Origin: Streptomyces aureoverticillatus
GTDB taxonomy: Bacteria; Actinomycetota; Actinomycetes; Streptomycetales; Streptomycetaceae
Direction: 5' to 3'
Assembly: GCF_014649395.1 (NCBI RefSeq)
Contig: NZ_BMSY01000008.1
Span: forward strand, 369,354 to 433,353
DNA length: 64,000 nt
Positions 33,504-41,648 of the stretch are shown piece by piece. Positions within the stretch are counted from its first letter, which is position 1. Every line of letters starts with the position of its first letter. Under the pieces are notes generated by a model. It searched no databases, was not told where the DNA came from, and was given only the letters and a program-made list of their open reading frames with translations. Both the position numbers and the translations under genes were made by a program.

Positions 33504-34982
33504 ATGCGTGGATTCCTTGCTTCCTCGATCGGTGTCACCTGTGCGGCGGCACTCGCCCTGCCCCTCGCCCTGACGTCCTCTCCCACCGCGGCCGTGACGA
33601 GGCCCGCCGTGGACTCGCGGCCCGCCGTGGATTCGCTGCCCGGCTCCACCCAGTCGCTGCCGCTCGGACCGCTCGGCGGTGATCGCGGCGGCGGCACGGC
33701 CTCTCCCGACCAGGGCATCGCCCGGCGCGACGTACGGCCGTTCTCGCTGGTGGGTGTCATCTGGGACGACCCGGACGTCGAACTGCGCGGCAGCGTCCAG
33801 GTGCGTACGCGCGCGACCGGCACCGCCACCTGGTCCTCCTGGCAGGAGGTCGAGACGCACAACCACGAGCACGCGGCCGACCCCGGCACGCCCGAGCGCG
33901 ACTCGGGCCGGGTGCGCGGGTCGACGGCGCCGCTGTGGGTGGGGGACTCGGACGGGGTGGAGGTGCGGGTGCGGCCCGAGGCGGGGCCGGCGGAGCGCGC
34001 GCAGTTCCAGGGGGACGCGGGCGCCCGGGGGGACGCGGGGCCCAAGAGGGACGCGCGCTCCCAGGACCAGACGCTCGCCCTCCCCGCCGGCCTGCGCCTC
34101 GAACTCGTCGACCCCGGCGAGCATCCGGCGCCGCCGGCCGACCCCACGCCCGACGGGGCCCAGCAGGGCGCCCCGGCGAAGGCCGAGGGCGCGCACCAGA
34201 GTGCCCAGGCCGACGCCGCCCTGACCGCCCGCATGACCGCCGAGTCCGCGGCCGCCGCCGCGGTGAACGCCGACCTCGCGCCCATGGGTGCCGACGTGAT
34301 CCCCGCGCTCGGCAAGGCGGAGACGGAGGCGGACCTGCTCGCCGCGCGCGGCGGCGACGTCACCAAGGCCAGGCCGTACATCGGCCCGCGGCCACGGATC
34401 GTCACGCGGCGCGGCTGGGGCGCCGACGAGGGCCTGCGCGAGCGGAACTTCGCGTACACCAGGACCGTCAAGGCGGCCTTCGTGCACCACAGCGCGACCG
34501 GCAACAACTACCGCTGCTCGCAGGCGCCCTCCGTCCTGCGCAGTATTTACCGCTACCACGTCAGGAGCAGCGGCTGGCGCGACTTCGGCTACAACTTCGC
34601 CGTCGACAAGTGCGGGAACATCTACGAAGGCCGTGCCGGGGGAGTGGCCAAGGCGGTGCTCGGCGCGCACACTCTCGGTTTCAACACGAACAGCATGGGC
34701 ATCGCCGTCCTCGGGTCGTTCACCAACTCCGTTCCGCGCAAGGCCGCGGTGACCGGTGTCGCGAAGCTCACGGCGTGGAAGCTCGGCCTGTTCGGCGCGA
34801 ATCCGCGCGGAACGACATACCTGAAGTCGGGCGGTGGGAACCTCTACAAGAAGGGCAGCACCGTCAGGCTCAAGGTGATCTCCGGCCACAAGGACGGATT
34901 CGCCACCGAGTGCCCCGGCCGCCGCCTGTACTCCAAGCTCGGAACGGCTCGGTCCGCTTCGGCTCGCTACCAGGGCCGCTGA
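33504..34982 (+). CDS. Secreted N-acetylmuramoyl-L-alanine amidase / PGRP-domain protein
   Basis: The protein has a signal peptide (MRGFLASSIGVTCAAALALP), a beta-rich N-terminal region with sugar- or wall-binding character (VGVIWDDPDVELRGSVQVRT), an Ala/Asp-rich linker and a C-terminal amidase_2/PGRP domain. The zinc ligands are probably in FVHHSATGNNY, GAHTLGFN and ATECPGR. It would cleave the bond between muramic acid and the stem peptide. The ATG at 33504 is preferred because it gives a normal signal peptide; an in-frame ATG at 33486 would add six residues. TATCGT four bases before the ATG hints at a nearly leaderless message. Its place among LCP genes suits wall remodelling. Confidence 0.88.
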   Translation: MRGFLASSIGVTCAAALALPLALTSSPTAAVTRPAVDSRPAVDSLPGSTQSLPLGPLGGDRGGGTASPDQGIARRDVRPFSLVGVIWDDPDVELRGSVQVRTRATGTATWSSWQEVETHNHEHAADPGTPERDSGRVRGSTAPLWVGDSDGVEVRVRPEAGPAERAQFQGDAGARGDAGPKRDARSQDQTLALPAGLRLELVDPGEHPAPPADPTPDGAQQGAPAKAEGAHQSAQADAALTARMTAESAAAAAVNADLAPMGADVIPALGKAETEADLLAARGGDVTKARPYIGPRPRIVTRRGWGADEGLRERNFAYTRTVKAAFVHHSATGNNYRCSQAPSVLRSIYRYHVRSSGWRDFGYNFAVDKCGNIYEGRAGGVAKAVLGAHTLGFNTNSMGIAVLGSFTNSVPRKAAVTGVAKLTAWKLGLFGANPRGTTYLKSGGGNLYKKGSTVRLKVISGHKDGFATECPGRRLYSKLGTARSASARYQGR

Positions 34983-35020
34983 GGTCCGATCGCCCTGCAC
35001 GGTCCGCTATGACGTCTGCA

Positions 35021-35055
35021 TACACTGGCCGGCCGAAACGAAATCTCGGCCGGCC
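35021..35055 (+). promoter_or_regulatory. Promoter -10 box and leader hairpin of the nucleotidyltransferase gene
   Basis: TACACT (35021-35026) is a good -10 element. It is followed at once by a perfect ten-base stem (GGCCGGCCGA with TCGGCCGGCC) and a nine-base loop, 24 bases ahead of the GTG. The hairpin would be at or near the 5' end of the mRNA and could protect it from decay or adjust translation. Confidence 0.5.
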
Positions 35056-35078
35056 CCAGCAGGAAGCAGAGACGACAG

Positions 35079-36161
35079 GTGACAGAAGCGATCCTCCTGG
35101 TCGGCGGCAAGGGCACCCGGCTGCGGCCGCTCACGGTGCACACGCCCAAGCCGATGGTCCCCGCGGCGGGTGTCCCCTTCCTCACCCACCAGTTGGCGCG
35201 GGCCCGCGCGGCGGGTGTCGATCACATCGTCCTCGCCACCTCCTATCTGGCGGAGGTCTTCGAGCCGTACTTCGGCGACGGCTCGGCGCTGGGCCTCCAC
35301 ATCGAGTACGTCACCGAGGAGGAGCCCCTCGGCACCGGCGGCGCCATCCGCAACGTCGCCTCGCGCCTGCGCTCGGGCCCCGAGGACCCCGTCCTGATCT
35401 TCAACGGCGACATCCTCACGGGCCTGGACATCCGCGCCCTGGTCGCCGAGCACGAGCGGGTCGACGCGGACGTCTCGCTGCACCTGACGAAGGTGTCCGA
35501 CCCGCGGGCGTACGGCCTGGTGCCCACCGACCCCACCGGCCGCGTCACCGCCTTCCTGGAGAAGCCCCAAACCCCCCAGGAGATCGTCACCGACCAGATC
35601 AACGCGGGCGCGTACGTCTTCCGCCGCTCGGTCATCGACACCATCCCCGTGGGCCGCCCCGTCTCCGTCGAACGCGAGACGTTCCCGGACCTGCTCGCCT
35701 CCGGAGCCCACCTCCAGGGCATGGTCGACTCCACGTACTGGCTGGACCTCGGCACCCCCCAGGCCTTCGTCCGCGGCTCCGCCGACCTGGTCCTCGGCCG
35801 CGCCCCGTCCCCGGCGGTGCCCGGCCGCTGCGGCGACCGCCTGATCCTGCCCTCCGCCCGGGTCGCCGGGGACGCGAAGCTCACCGGGGGCACGGTGGTC
35901 GGCGAGGACGCCGTCGTCGGCGAGGGCGCGCGCCTGGTCGGCAGTACGGTGCTGTCCGGCGCGGTCATCGAGCCCGGCGCCGTCATCACCGACTCCCTCA
36001 TCGGCGCCCGCGCCTCGGTCGGCGCCCGCTCGGTCCTCACCGGGGCGGTGGTGGGCGACGGCGCGTATGTCGGCGCCGACAACGAGCTGCGGGACGGGGT
36101 CCGCGTGTGGTGCGAAGCCAGACTCCCGGCGGGAGCGGTGCGCTTCTCCTCCGACCAGTAG
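35079..36161 (+). CDS. Sugar-1-phosphate nucleotidyltransferase (GDP-mannose pyrophosphorylase-like)
   Basis: The 360-residue protein has an N-terminal nucleotidyltransferase domain with the signature ILLVGGKGTRLRPLT, EEEPLGTGGAIRN, the metal site FNGDIL and EKP at the expected place. It ends in a left-handed beta helix of hexapeptide repeats (about 255-345, GTVVGEDAVVGEGARLVGS). This layout is typical of the mannose-1-phosphate guanylyltransferase/GlmU-like group. With ManB and ManA encoded 15-19 kb away, GDP-mannose is the likeliest product; glucose-1-phosphate as substrate is possible. The start is GTG (VTEAILL). The leader holds a strong hairpin. Confidence 0.85.
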   Translation: MTEAILLVGGKGTRLRPLTVHTPKPMVPAAGVPFLTHQLARARAAGVDHIVLATSYLAEVFEPYFGDGSALGLHIEYVTEEEPLGTGGAIRNVASRLRSGPEDPVLIFNGDILTGLDIRALVAEHERVDADVSLHLTKVSDPRAYGLVPTDPTGRVTAFLEKPQTPQEIVTDQINAGAYVFRRSVIDTIPVGRPVSVERETFPDLLASGAHLQGMVDSTYWLDLGTPQAFVRGSADLVLGRAPSPAVPGRCGDRLILPSARVAGDAKLTGGTVVGEDAVVGEGARLVGSTVLSGAVIEPGAVITDSLIGARASVGARSVLTGAVVGDGAYVGADNELRDGVRVWCEARLPAGAVRFSSDQ

Positions 36162-36178
36162 CCGGTCACCGCCGGCCG

Positions 36179-36208
36179 GTGGGTGGCCGCCGATTCGCCC
36201 ACCCACCC
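36179..36208 (+). terminator. Terminator of the nucleotidyltransferase gene
   Basis: GGTGGGTGG pairs with CCACCCACC around a 12-base loop, 17 bases after the stop. Beyond it, up to 36430, the gap holds nothing I can recognise. Confidence 0.6.
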
Positions 36209-36430
36209 GCCCTTACTACCTACCGTCGGCGCCAAGCGCCCCGAACCCACTGAGCGCTCCGCTGGATGTGCCGCACCATGCCGTCGCGACGCTGCGGGTG
36301 CGTCGTGGCTGGTCGCGCCCGCGCGGCGGAGCCGCATGTGTCAGGGCCCCGCGCCCCTTCAGGGCGCCACTGAGCCGCAGATGACTTCAGCGGGACCGCT
36401 TAGCCGGCCCTCTTCAGCCCGCCCGGCAGT

Positions 36431-36655
36431 TTCAGCCTGCCTCGGCACATCTCAGCCCGTCGAGGGGGTCCCTCCCTGCTGGGGGGTCCCTCCCTGCTCT
36501 TTCAGAGCTTGGGGGAGTTTGAGGACGAGCCGCGAAGCGGCGGATCGGCGGGGGACTGTCCCACCCGAACGGGACACCCGCCCCGGCTGGGGCCCCGGGG
36601 GCGCAGCGCCCCGGGTTTCGGGAAAAAGGGCGGGACTGGGGCGCCCCGCGGGGGA
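36431..36655. repeat. Dispersed intergenic repeat, copy A
   Basis: This element contains CAGCCCGTCGAGGGGGTCCC, a hairpin region around CTCTTTCAGAGCTTGGGGG, TTTGAGGACGAGCCGCGAAG, and a distal part ending GGGCGGGACTGGGG. Related copies lie at 37681-37886 and 47337-47508. This copy has an internal duplication of GGGGGTCCCTCCCTGCT. The TTTGAGGACGAG core is, to my recollection, scattered through Streptomyces genomes. It lies just upstream of the DNA glycosylase gene. Confidence 0.8.
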
Positions 36656-36675
36656 CCACCCCGTACCCTCGACGG

Positions 36676-37680
36676 ATGTCCTCCCGTTTCGCCCCGCGCC
36701 CCACGCGCACCACCGTGCGCGGCGGCGAAACGGCGATCCCCCAGGGCGTCCCCCGCCAGAACACCGCAGCGGCCACCCGCACGTACACCCCACCCACCCC
36801 CCTGAACCTGAGCCTCACCCTCGGCCCCCTGCGCAGGGGGCCCGCGGACCCCACCTTCCGCACCACCCCCGACGGCTCGATCTGGCGAGCCACCCGCACC
36901 CCCCAGGGCCCGGCCACCCTCCGCGTGGCCCTGCGCGCGGGCACCGCGGAGGCGGAGGCCTGGGGCGAGGGCGCGGCCTGGCTCCTGGACCACCTCCCGC
37001 AGCTCCTCGGCGCCGAGGACGACCCGACGGCCTTCACCCCCCGCCACCGCCTCCTCGCCCACACGGAACGCCGCCGCCAGGGCCTGCGCCTGACCCGTAC
37101 GGGCCTGGTCATGGAGTCCCTGATCCCGTCGATCCTGGAGCAGAAGGTCACGACGGACGAGGCGTACCGCGCCTGGCGCCTCCTGGTCCGCAAGTACGGT
37201 GAACCGGCCCCCGGTCCGACCCCCGCGCAGGCCCGCATGCACGTGATGCCGGACCCGCGTACGTGGTCGCGCATCCCCTCCTGGGAGTGGCACAAGGCGG
37301 GCGTGGACAACAAGCGCGCGTCCACGATCCTGCGGGCGGCCCGGGTGGCGTCCCGCCTGGAGGAGGCGGCGGCGATGGACCCGGTGGCGGCCCGGGCCCG
37401 CCTGGAACTGATCCCCGGAATCGGCCCCTGGACCTCCGCGGAAACGGTCCAGCGCAGCAACGGCGCCCCCGACGAGGTGACGGTCGGCGACCTGCACCTC
37501 CCCGGCATCGTCGGCTACGCCCTGGCAGGCGACCGCACCGCCGACGACGCCCGCATGCTGGAACTCCTGACCCCCTACGAGGGCCAACGCCACCGAGCGG
37601 CCCGCCTGATCCTCCTCAGTGGCCACACCCCACCCCGCCGCCGGCCACGCATGCCGGTGGGCAACATCGCGGCACTGTAA
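36676..37680 (+). CDS. DNA-3-methyladenine glycosylase, AlkA-type HhH-GPD
   Basis: The 334-residue protein has an N-terminal region of about 140 residues and then the HhH-GPD glycosylase core: LIPSILEQKVTTDEAYRAWR, helix-hairpin-helix LIPGIGPWTSAETVQ, and the catalytic Asp in VTVGDLHLPG. It removes alkylated purines in base-excision repair. The fold lacks an iron-sulfur cluster motif. It is bracketed by copies A and B of the dispersed repeat, with no close partner gene. The start ATG follows a poor ribosome site (CCCTCGACGG), so the exact start is less sure than the family. Confidence 0.88.
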   Translation: MSSRFAPRPTRTTVRGGETAIPQGVPRQNTAAATRTYTPPTPLNLSLTLGPLRRGPADPTFRTTPDGSIWRATRTPQGPATLRVALRAGTAEAEAWGEGAAWLLDHLPQLLGAEDDPTAFTPRHRLLAHTERRRQGLRLTRTGLVMESLIPSILEQKVTTDEAYRAWRLLVRKYGEPAPGPTPAQARMHVMPDPRTWSRIPSWEWHKAGVDNKRASTILRAARVASRLEEAAAMDPVAARARLELIPGIGPWTSAETVQRSNGAPDEVTVGDLHLPGIVGYALAGDRTADDARMLELLTPYEGQRHRAARLILLSGHTPPRRRPRMPVGNIAAL

Positions 37681-37886
37681 TTTCAGCCCGCCTCGGCACA
37701 TTTCAGCCCGTCGAGGGGGTCCCTCCCTGCTCTTTCAGAGCTTGGGGGAGCTTGAGGACGAGCCGCGAAGCGGCGATCGGCGGCGGCCCGTCCCACCCGA
37801 AGGGGAAACCCACCCAGCGGGGTCCAGGGGCGGCAGCCCCTGGTTACGGGAAGGGGCGGGACTGGGGAAATGCCCCGCAGGGCCCC
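37681..37886. repeat. Dispersed intergenic repeat, copy B
   Basis: Copy B starts at the stop codon of the glycosylase and ends at the stop codon of fbiB. It keeps both AGCCCGTCGAGGGGGTCCC and TTGAGGACGAGCCGCGAAG and ends GGGGCGGGACTGGGGAAA. It separates two convergent genes and probably serves as their terminator. Confidence 0.8.
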
Positions 37887-39419
37887 CTACCGCACCACCA
37901 CGAAGTCCTCCACCCGCCGCCCCACCCGCCCCGCCGGAGCCGAAACCGGATGCCCCACCGCGACGGCCCCCATCGGATCCCACTCCTCCGGCAGCCCCAG
38001 AACCCCCCGAACCACATCCCGACAGAACATGGTCGAGGAAACCCAGGCGGACCCCAACCGCTCCCCGGCCAACGCCACGAGAAAGTTCTGCACCCCGGCC
38101 CCCGCGGCGACGACGAACATCTCCCGCTCGGCCCCGTCCCGCCGAGCGTCCCCGTACGAGTGCGCCCCGTCCATGACGAGGCAGGGCACCACGAGGTAGG
38201 GCGCGTTGCGCAGCACGTCCCCGCGCCGCACGCGCCGGGCGATCGACTCCTCGGACTTCCCGTCCCGCCGCAGGTCCGCGACCCACGCGTCGCGCATGGC
38301 GTCCAGCAGCCGCCCCCGCGCCTCGGCCGATTCGAGCAGCACGAACCGCCAGGGAGTCGTGTGGTGCGGGGCGGGCGCGGTGACGGCGGCGGCGACGGCC
38401 CGCCGCACGGCCCCGGGGTCGACGGGTTGGTCGGTGAACTCCCGCACGGTCCGCCGCAGCGACAGGGCTTCCCGCACCGCCTCGGACGTACCGAGCCGGA
38501 ACATGTCGTTCCGCGCGCTCCGCACCAGGTCCCGCGCCCCGCGGTCCTCGGCGTCCGGCCGTTCCGCGCCGCGCGGGACGACGTGCCCGAGCCCTCGGAC
38601 CACCGCGACCGGCAGCCCGGCCGCCTTCCCCTTGACGAGGTCACCGGCGGCGGCGAGTTCGTCGGCGGTGGCGACGACGGTGGCGCTCAGCGGATTGCCG
38701 TACGCGTCCACGCCGCCCCGCAGGTCGTCGAGGACCTGGACGCCCGCGGCGCCGATGGCGACGTCCGTGAGCCCTTCGCGCCAGGGCCGCCCGAAGGTGT
38801 CGGTGACGAGCACGCCGACGTCGACGCCGAGCGCGGCCCGCAGGCCCTCACGGACGGTGCGGGCGGACGCGTCGGGGTCCTCGGGGAGCAACAGGATCGT
38901 CCCGGCGGGGGTGTTGGAGGCGTCGACCCCGGCGGCGGCCATCACGAGCCCCTGCCGGTTCTCGACGATGCGCAGCGTGCCGCGCCGGGCCACGACGCGT
39001 ACGGTCTCGGCGTCGATCGCGGCTTCCCGGTCGGCCGCGGCGACGACGCGCCCCTCGGCCTTGCTGACGATCTTCGAGGTGACGAGCACGACGTCCCCGT
39101 CGGCGAGCCCGGGCTCGGCGGCGGCGATCAGCTTGGCGAGGTCGTCCCCGCGCCGCACCTCGGGCAGTCCGCCCACGGCCCACACCCGGTACGCGGGCAC
39201 CCCACCGGGCCGCTCGACCCCCGAAGGCACCCCCGCCCCGAAGACGGCCCCCGCGCCCCCGCCGGAGCCGAACCCGTCACCGACCGGCCCGGAGCCGCCG
39301 CCGACATCCCCGGCCGAACCGAAACCGTCCCCACCCGAACCAGAACCATCCGCGGCCGGACCGGTCCCGTCCCCGGCCACCCCACGAGCCCCCTCGCCCT
39401 CACCCTCGCCCAGGCTCAC
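37887..39419 (-). CDS. fbiB: Bifunctional F420 synthesis protein FbiB
   Basis: The 510-residue protein fuses an F420-0:gamma-glutamyl ligase domain (about 75-300: VWAVGGLPEVRRGDDL, VLVTSKIVSKAEGR, VLVTDTFGRPWREG) to an FMN-binding nitroreductase domain (about 325-510: SLRRTVREFTDQPVDPG). In mycobacteria FbiB adds glutamates and reduces dehydro-F420-0. The GTG start overlaps the fbiA stop by three bases and has GGAGGAGG upstream. The first 75 residues are an extra Gly/Ser/Asp/Pro-rich stretch not seen in the mycobacterial protein as I recall it; this could be a true extension, or the real start could be further in. Probably cotranscribed with fbiA and the cysteine dioxygenase gene. Confidence 0.92.
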   Translation of the reverse strand: MSLGEGEGEGARGVAGDGTGPAADGSGSGGDGFGSAGDVGGGSGPVGDGFGSGGGAGAVFGAGVPSGVERPGGVPAYRVWAVGGLPEVRRGDDLAKLIAAAEPGLADGDVVLVTSKIVSKAEGRVVAAADREAAIDAETVRVVARRGTLRIVENRQGLVMAAAGVDASNTPAGTILLLPEDPDASARTVREGLRAALGVDVGVLVTDTFGRPWREGLTDVAIGAAGVQVLDDLRGGVDAYGNPLSATVVATADELAAAGDLVKGKAAGLPVAVVRGLGHVVPRGAERPDAEDRGARDLVRSARNDMFRLGTSEAVREALSLRRTVREFTDQPVDPGAVRRAVAAAVTAPAPHHTTPWRFVLLESAEARGRLLDAMRDAWVADLRRDGKSEESIARRVRRGDVLRNAPYLVVPCLVMDGAHSYGDARRDGAEREMFVVAAGAGVQNFLVALAGERLGSAWVSSTMFCRDVVRGVLGLPEEWDPMGAVAVGHPVSAPAGRVGRRVEDFVVVR

Positions 39420-40372
39420 GCCCGTACCTCCTCCGCCAGCGTCAGTGCTTCGCGTGCCATCGTCGCGGCGGCGTCCTCGTCCGTCATCAGGAGCGGTATC
39501 GCGCGGCACCGGATGCCGGCCGACTCGACGCGCTCGACGGTGCCCGCGTCGACCGTGTCGACGAGCCAGCCGTCGAGGAGGCCGCTGCCGTAGTGCTCGG
39601 CGACCGCGGCGGCGGTGGTGTCGACGCCGACGGCGGCCAGGACCTTGTCGGCCATGCCGCGCACGGGCGCGTCGCCGACGATGGGGGAGAGGCCGACGAC
39701 GGGGACACCGGCGTCGGCGATGGCCTCGCGGATGCCGGGCACGGCCAGGATCGTGCCGACGCTCACGACGGGGTTGGACGGCGGGAAGAGCACGACGTCC
39801 GCCTCGGCGATGGCCTCCAGGACGCCGGGCGCGGGCTTGGCCTGCTCGGCGCCGACGGGCACGATCGCGTGCGCGTCCACGGAGGCCCGCAGCCGCACCC
39901 AGTACTCCTGGAAGTGGACGGCCTTGCGCTCGCCGTCGACCTCGACGGCGACATGCGTCTCGACGCGGTCGTCGGACATGGGGATGAGCCGCACGCCGGG
40001 CTGCCAGCGCTCGCACAGCGCTTCGGTGACGGCGCTGAGCGGATAGCCGGCCGCGAGCATCTGCGTGCGCACGATGTGCGTGGCGAAGTCCCGGTCGCCG
40101 AGCCCGAACCAGCCGGGTCCGACGCCGTACGCCGCGAGCTCCTCCTTGACCTTGAAGGTCTCGTCGGCCCGGCCCCAGCCCTGTTCCTCGTTGATGCCGC
40201 CGCCGAGCGTGTACATCACCGTGTCCAGGTCGGGGCAGACCTTCAAGCCGAACAGGTGGATGTCGTCACCGGTGTTGCCGATGACCGTGATCGCCGCGTC
40301 GGGCGCGGCCTTCTTGAGGCCGCGGAGGAAACGGGCGCCGCCGATGCCGCCGGCCAGAACCACAATGCGCAT
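39416..40372 (-). CDS. fbiA: FbiA / CofD, 2-phospho-L-lactate (phosphoenolpyruvyl) transferase
   Basis: The 318-residue protein begins MRIVVLAGGIGGARFLRGL, the CofD signature, followed by VIGNTGDDIHLFGLKVCPDLD and the metal-site region FPPSNPVVSVGTI. It joins the phosphoenolpyruvyl or phospholactyl group to the deazaflavin FO to make F420-0, ahead of FbiB. Its start codon lies 33 bases after the cysteine dioxygenase stop, without a hairpin between, and its stop overlaps fbiB. All three genes can thus be read from the promoter upstream of the Cys-rich short frame at 41045-41149. Confidence 0.95.
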   Translation of the reverse strand: MRIVVLAGGIGGARFLRGLKKAAPDAAITVIGNTGDDIHLFGLKVCPDLDTVMYTLGGGINEEQGWGRADETFKVKEELAAYGVGPGWFGLGDRDFATHIVRTQMLAAGYPLSAVTEALCERWQPGVRLIPMSDDRVETHVAVEVDGERKAVHFQEYWVRLRASVDAHAIVPVGAEQAKPAPGVLEAIAEADVVLFPPSNPVVSVGTILAVPGIREAIADAGVPVVGLSPIVGDAPVRGMADKVLAAVGVDTTAAAVAEHYGSGLLDGWLVDTVDAGTVERVESAGIRCRAIPLLMTDEDAAATMAREALTLAEEVRA

Positions 40373-40405
40373 GCGCCCAGCATTGCAGGCGGGTACGACA
40401 TCGTG

Positions 40406-40909
40406 TCAGGCGGTCACGGGATCCTGCGGCGCGCGGGCCTCGCAGCGGGCGGTGTGCATCGGCATTTCGGTCAGGCCGGGGTAGTAGACGTGCAGGCTCA
40501 CGGCCGGCTCCAGGGAGTCGTTGACGACCTCGTGGACGTAGCCGGGCGCGAAGACGCGCTGCGCGCCGGCGCCGAGGGCGCGCGTGCCGCGCTCCGTACG
40601 TTCCGTCAGTTCGCCCTCAAGGAGCGTGAGTACGCCGCTGGAGCGCCCGTGGTCGTGCCGCCCGCTGCCCTGCCCGGGCACCCACGACAGGAGCCACACC
40701 TCGTAGCCGGGCCCAGTGCGCAGGCGGTGGTACCAGCGGCTGGTCGCGTCGTACTCGACGAGGTGGGCCCACTGGGAGCGGTCGGCGGCGATGGCGCGGG
40801 CGAGGCCCGCGAACTCGGCCACGGTGACGGGGTGCTCGCGCGCGGGCTGGAGGAGGTGCGGTACTTCGAGGATGTCGCCGGCGATCTGGAGGTCGCTGTC
40901 GCTGTTCAT
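40406..40909 (-). CDS. Cysteine dioxygenase
   Basis: The 167-residue cupin protein matches bacterial cysteine dioxygenases. The iron is probably held by His85 and His87 (GRHDHGRS) and His126 (YVHEVVN); Trp and Tyr residues in TSRWYHRL and a Tyr in LHVYYPG line the pocket. It oxidises L-cysteine to cysteine sulfinate. The ATG at 40909 (MNSDSDLQIAGDIL) is chosen; an upstream ATG would add only six residues. A 34-codon frame with six Cys codons lies 135 bases upstream on the same strand, exactly where a cysteine-sensing leader would be expected. Confidence 0.9.
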   Translation of the reverse strand: MNSDSDLQIAGDILEVPHLLQPAREHPVTVAEFAGLARAIAADRSQWAHLVEYDATSRWYHRLRTGPGYEVWLLSWVPGQGSGRHDHGRSSGVLTLLEGELTERTERGTRALGAGAQRVFAPGYVHEVVNDSLEPAVSLHVYYPGLTEMPMHTARCEARAPQDPVTA

Positions 40910-41046
40910 GGTGCGGTGGTTCCTCAACGTGTGAGTGCTGGGGTGTCGCAGGAAAAGGGGGCGTACGAAGCCGTGGGGCGTACGAAGCCGTACGGAGAGA
41001 CGTACGACAGGGGGGGGTGGTTCAGCAGCCGGAGGCGGGTCGCCTC
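40910..41046 (-). promoter_or_regulatory. Putative attenuator leader of the cysteine dioxygenase gene
   Basis: Between the short frame and the dioxygenase ATG the RNA can form GAGGCG-ACC-CGCCTC (complement of 41032-41046), which overlaps the stop codon of the short frame, and CGTACG-GCTT-CGTACG (complement of about 40981-40996), with alternative pairings through repeated CGTACG. A CCCCCTTTTCC stretch follows. These are the parts an attenuator needs; which pairings form is not provable by eye. Confidence 0.45.
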
Positions 41047-41149
41047 AACAGCTGGAACACGCGCACGCACAGATACAGCGACAGCGCGCGGGGGCAGCAC
41101 CGGAAGACCCGGCGGTGCGGGTCACGGAAAGCGCCAATTTCGCGAGCAT
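41045..41149 (-). CDS. Cys-rich leader peptide (34 residues), probable cysteine sensor
   Basis: The frame runs from an ATG at 41149 to a TGA at 41045 and ends in RCRCICACACSSC: six Cys in the last 12 residues. It lies upstream of the cysteine dioxygenase gene, on the same strand. The ATG has no clear ribosome site but sits seven bases after a -10-like box with TTGACA 17 bases before that, so the mRNA would start at or near the ATG. Leaderless polycysteine short frames that act as cysteine-responsive attenuators have been described in mycobacteria. Ribosome stalling on the Cys codons would reach the hairpin at the stop codon. That it works here is inference. Confidence 0.6.
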   Translation of the reverse strand: MLAKLALSVTRTAGSSGAAPARCRCICACACSSC

Positions 41150-41156
41150 GCCCACC

Positions 41157-41185
41157 AGGACAGCGGCTTACACCCCTGGTGTCAA
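41157..41185 (-). promoter_or_regulatory. Promoter of the Cys-rich leader frame
   Basis: On the minus strand, TTGACA (complement of 41180-41185), 17 bases, then TGTCCT (complement of 41157-41162). The -35 box is a perfect consensus and the -10 box is weak. Transcription would start within a base or two of the ATG at 41149. Confidence 0.55.
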
Positions 41186-41546
41186 CTCTATGTCCGAAAT
41201 GTGGACCATGTTTCACCTCATCCGGTTCCCCTGTGCGGCGAAAGGTTTGTGCAGTCGACTCCCGGGACACATGCCGCACCAACCGGCGCTCGCGGGCGCG
41301 TCAAGCGGCGCGTCAACCGGCGCTCGACCGCCGTTGTGATCCTGTGACCCGAATGTGATCCGGTTCGCTTCGGTGACGTCCGATGCAACGGGAGTGAGTG
41401 TCGTGGCGTCCCTGTCGTTGAGTGCTCATGACGAGACGGGTGTCGGATGGGCCGCTGGAGAGTGTCACGATTTAGGTAGATTTGAACACTTTCCGCAAAG
41501 CCTTGGTTCCGCAGAGTGAATAAGGGGCCCAATAGCAGATCTCGGC

Positions 41547-41576
41547 TTGACTGGCCCGGATCGGCACACTTGTAAT
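41547..41576 (+). promoter_or_regulatory. whiB promoter
   Basis: TTGACT (41547-41552) and TGTAAT (41571-41576) are separated by 18 bases, giving a vegetative-type promoter about 65 bases ahead of the whiB ATG. The wider gap (41186-41546) is comparatively AT-rich and may hold further whiB promoters and developmental-regulator sites, which I cannot assign. Confidence 0.6.
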
Positions 41577-41648
41577 TTCACTCGTGTCGTTCAGCCGAAA
41601 TCGGTAACGGCAGCATCACGGGGACGCAAAGACAGACGAGGGGCGCAC

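Noticed and set aside
41022..41282. An 86-codon frame on the minus strand ending CCPRALSLYLCVRVFQLL...
   Set aside because: It overlaps the Cys-rich short frame in a different phase and has no suitable start near the promoter. The phase with the ATG seven bases after the -10 box and the Cys run explains the site better. The alternative phase should still be checked by conservation.
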